Assembly: GCF_005877905.1 (NCBI RefSeq)
Contig: NZ_SWDV01000005.1
Coordinates: 62,001-126,000, forward strand
Length of the DNA stretch: 64,000 nucleotides
Origin: Pseudomonas nicosulfuronedens
GTDB taxonomy: Bacteria > Pseudomonadota > Gammaproteobacteria > Pseudomonadales > Pseudomonadaceae
Direction: 5' to 3'
Below are positions 62,231 through 64,000 of this stretch, piece by piece. Under the pieces are notes generated by a model. That model was not told the DNA's origin. It saw only the letters and a list, made by a program, of their open reading frames with translations, and did no database searches. The translations under genes were made by a program, and so were the position numbers. Every line of letters begins with the position of its first letter. Position 1 is the stretch's first letter.

Positions 62231-62710
62231 ATGTCTTACCTGGCGCTCCCCTTCCCTCATTCAGGCCATAAGGCCTTGCGCAAAGGCCGCATATCAATGC
62301 CCGGCGGGGTGTATCTGATTACCGCGACTACGTACCACCGAACGCCCCTGTTCAGCGACTTTTCTGCCGCGTGCGCTGCCTCGGCGGCCTTCCATCAGCA
62401 CGCCGTCCTGGGTCAGAACAAGCTGTTGGCCTGGGTACTGATGCCGGACCACGTCCACTTGCTGCTCCAGCTGGGCACGAATGAAGAACTGAGCAAATCC
62501 GTTGGGCGAATGAAAGCCGTCAGCGCACGCGAGGTTCGGCGCGTCACCCGCAGCCAAGGCACAATCTGGGCGCCCGCCTTTCATGATCATGCATTGCGCC
62601 ACGAGGACGACCTTCTCGCAGTAGCTCGTTACATAGTGGCCAATCCACTACGGGCGGGTCTGACGAAATCGATTCGGGAGTATTCGTACTGGGGCGCCGT
62701 GTGGATTTAG
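62231..62710 (+). CDS. REP-associated tyrosine transposase (RAYT, Y1/HUH family)
   Basis: The 159-residue protein has the HUH motif H74-V-H76 in MPDHVHLLL and the catalytic Tyr134 in ARYIVANPLRAGL, with VYLITATTYHR near the N-terminus. These are hallmarks of RAYT/TnpA-REP enzymes that cut single-stranded REP DNA. The ATG at 62231 is chosen because the family motif begins soon after. An ATG at 62222 is also possible. Four REPs upstream and one downstream frame it, so it is probably the source of part of the REP population. Confidence 0.92.
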   Translation: MSYLALPFPHSGHKALRKGRISMPGGVYLITATTYHRTPLFSDFSAACAASAAFHQHAVLGQNKLLAWVLMPDHVHLLLQLGTNEELSKSVGRMKAVSAREVRRVTRSQGTIWAPAFHDHALRHEDDLLAVARYIVANPLRAGLTKSIREYSYWGAVWI

Positions 62711-62739
62711 GATTTCGCGGACAAGGTCCGCTCCTACAG
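62711..62739. repeat. REP element downstream of the RAYT gene
   Basis: ATTTCGCGGACAAGGTCCGC...CTCCTAC is an inverted copy of the GAGCGGA-type REP, immediately after the RAYT stop. With the upstream pairs it brackets the transposase gene. Confidence 0.85.
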
Positions 62740-62808
62740 ACCAGCCCTGCCCATCGAACGTGAAATCTCACCGCGCAGAATCAATAGTGAGCGCAACGTG
62801 CGCCGGCA

Positions 62809-63690
62809 TCAGGCCCGGCCACCCTGCTTCGCCGTGGTCTTCGGATACTCGCCGAACAGCGCGAAATACGACTGGGAAAACCGCCCCAGGTGCCAGAACG
62901 ACCACTTCATCGCTACCTCGGCCACAGTCATGCCGGACTCGGCGGCGGCCAGCAGGTCGCGCCGCGCCGCATTCAGGCGGCGGTTGCGAAGCCAGACGAT
63001 CGGTGGCATGCCGGCGTAATGCAGGAACGACTGCTGCAGAGTGCGCGGTGAAACGCCCGCCTTGGCCGCAAGGTCGGCCATGCCGAACTGCTCGTCGGGG
63101 CAGTCGTTCACCACTTCCTTGACCCGCTGTACCACACGCTTGGCCTGGACGATGGAACGCGCGCGGCGCTCGCCATCCAGGGGCGCTTCGCAGAGCAGCG
63201 AGAAACAATGGGAAACGATGCTCTGCGCCACACCCGGTGCATCCATCGGGTCGTCGCCGGTCGATGCACCGGTGAGCAGGTTGCTCAGGGAAGTCGCCAC
63301 CGACTGGCAGTGGCCCGAGCGCAGCGGCGTCAGCACCAGGTCGGCGAAGGCGTCGGCCGGCTGGCCCCAGTTCGCCGATTCCTTGATCACCACCGCCACC
63401 TCGCGGTAGTTCTCCGGCGTGACCCAGGCGTTGCGGGTTTCCCCATCGAGCAGGTAGAGGGCGTTGTCGGACATGTCGAAGCTGAACACCAACGCGCCGG
63501 GCGGGGCGTGGAATTCCTGCTCCACGCGCAGGTTCATCTGCTCCTCGTAGAGCTCGATCCCCTCGACCTCGGCATGCAGGATGCGCCCGGAGAATCGTCC
63601 GGCAGACATCTGCGTGTACTGCTGTTCCCAACCAGGAATGGCTATGCGCTGCTGATCTATTTCTTGTGCTTCGACAACCCGAATCGCCAT
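62809..63690 (-). CDS. AraC-family transcriptional regulator
   Basis: The 293-residue protein has a C-terminal AraC domain (MADLAAKAGVSPRTLQQSFLHYAGMPP; VAEVAMKWSFWHLGRFSQSYFALFGEYP) with the GRFSQSY core seen in the EutR/FeaR-like branch. Its N-terminal 180 residues form a large sensor of unknown ligand. The ATG at 63688-63690 is preferred to an upstream GTG at 63738. It is 89 bases downstream of the rlmN-like gene on the same strand. No target gene is evident here. Confidence 0.83.
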   Translation of the reverse strand: MAIRVVEAQEIDQQRIAIPGWEQQYTQMSAGRFSGRILHAEVEGIELYEEQMNLRVEQEFHAPPGALVFSFDMSDNALYLLDGETRNAWVTPENYREVAVVIKESANWGQPADAFADLVLTPLRSGHCQSVATSLSNLLTGASTGDDPMDAPGVAQSIVSHCFSLLCEAPLDGERRARSIVQAKRVVQRVKEVVNDCPDEQFGMADLAAKAGVSPRTLQQSFLHYAGMPPIVWLRNRRLNAARRDLLAAAESGMTVAEVAMKWSFWHLGRFSQSYFALFGEYPKTTAKQGGRA

Positions 63691-63779
63691 ACCCAGCCCT
63701 GCTGGTTTTTTCAGATGCGAAAGGCTAACAACCGGCACGACGCCCGTGCAAGATCTCGAACAGTAAAGGCGAGCAGTAA

Positions 63780-64000
63780 TTACTCGCTCAGACGAGAAAT
63801 CCGCCGGCCGGAGCGGGCGATCAGCCCGGTCGCCCGCGCACGCAGCTGGCCGCAGCCGCCGTCGACATCCTGCCCGGCGCTGTTGCGCACCTTGGTCAGC
63901 ACGCCGCGGCTGTGCAGGTAGCGGACGATTTCGCCGATGCGCTCGCTGTCCGGGCGCTGGTACTGGTCGCCTTCCAGCGCGTTGAAGGGGATCAGGTTGA
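63780..64000 (-). CDS. RlmN-family radical SAM methyltransferase, C-terminal fragment (5' end outside window)
   Basis: Seventy-three codons end at the TAA complementing 63780-63782. The peptide contains NLIPFN, then a QRP turn, TKVRNSAGQDVDGGCGQLR, and a basic tail. This is the C-terminus of RlmN-type enzymes that methylate A2503 of 23S rRNA and some tRNAs. The Cys of CGQL is the methyl-carrying cysteine of the family. The motif differs from the usual DIDAACGQL, so this may be a diverged paralogue, not the housekeeping copy. The radical SAM core is beyond the right edge. Confidence 0.82.
   Translation of the reverse strand, partial: NLIPFNALEGDQYQRPDSERIGEIVRYLHSRGVLTKVRNSAGQDVDGGCGQLRARATGLIARSGRRISRLSE

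Overview
The window is a GC-rich stretch of a Pseudomonas-type chromosome. This rests on a pyoverdine locus (PvdS sigma factor, PvdG, MbtH, PvdL-type NRPS), polyamine-catabolism genes of the Pau/Spu type, and many copies of the short palindromic REP family beginning GTAGGAGCGAGC, together with a REP-associated transposase (RAYT). I see no phage, plasmid, CRISPR, tRNA or rRNA signature. The species cannot be fixed from sequence reading alone.

Layout. 1-13.1 kb: pyoverdine start region. A minus-strand operon mbtH - pvdG - SyrP-like dioxygenase - pvdL (pvdL runs off the left edge) is read from a PvdS-type promoter, and faces pvdS, which has a strong Fur box. 13.1-23.3 kb: ordinary accessory metabolism and regulation (AraC/EamA pair, nitronate monooxygenase/LysR/MFS, CMD-family protein/MocR regulator, monooxygenase-fold protein, SDR, MscS channel). 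23.6-40.1 kb: the most unusual part, one presumed operon of five genes. It encodes a 3548-residue surface protein (LEPR-XLL-type N-terminus, DUF4347, DUF11-like modules, nine VCBS-type repeats), an outer-membrane TolC-like lipoprotein, a periplasmic HlyD adaptor, a GAF-TM-HlyD fusion, and a PqqD-like/M50-metallopeptidase/HlyD fusion. No ABC transporter is present, so this looks like a dedicated but non-canonical export apparatus for the giant protein.

40.1-51.3 kb: a stand-alone panB, an AraC regulator, metE, cobF, an Arg-type cysteine dioxygenase, and a signalling pair (REC-HD-GYP plus a large hybrid histidine kinase). 51.3-61.9 kb: two amine/amino-acid modules. The first is an IclR regulator opposite a complete small ABC importer with a DAO-family oxidase. 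The second is an AraC regulator with a fused SnoaL-like domain opposite two PotF/SpuD-like binding proteins, a glutamine-synthetase-like gamma-glutamylpolyamine synthetase and a second DAO-family oxidase. 61.9-64 kb: REP clusters around a RAYT gene, an AraC regulator, and the 3' end of an rlmN-like gene cut by the right edge.

The genes cooperate in blocks: iron-controlled siderophore synthesis, export and display of a giant adhesin, and uptake and gamma-glutamylation of amines. REP pairs sit at several gene ends and in two cases overlap or supply the stop codon. Very long open frames antisense to the NRPS and to the giant adhesin are treated as GC-bias shadows.
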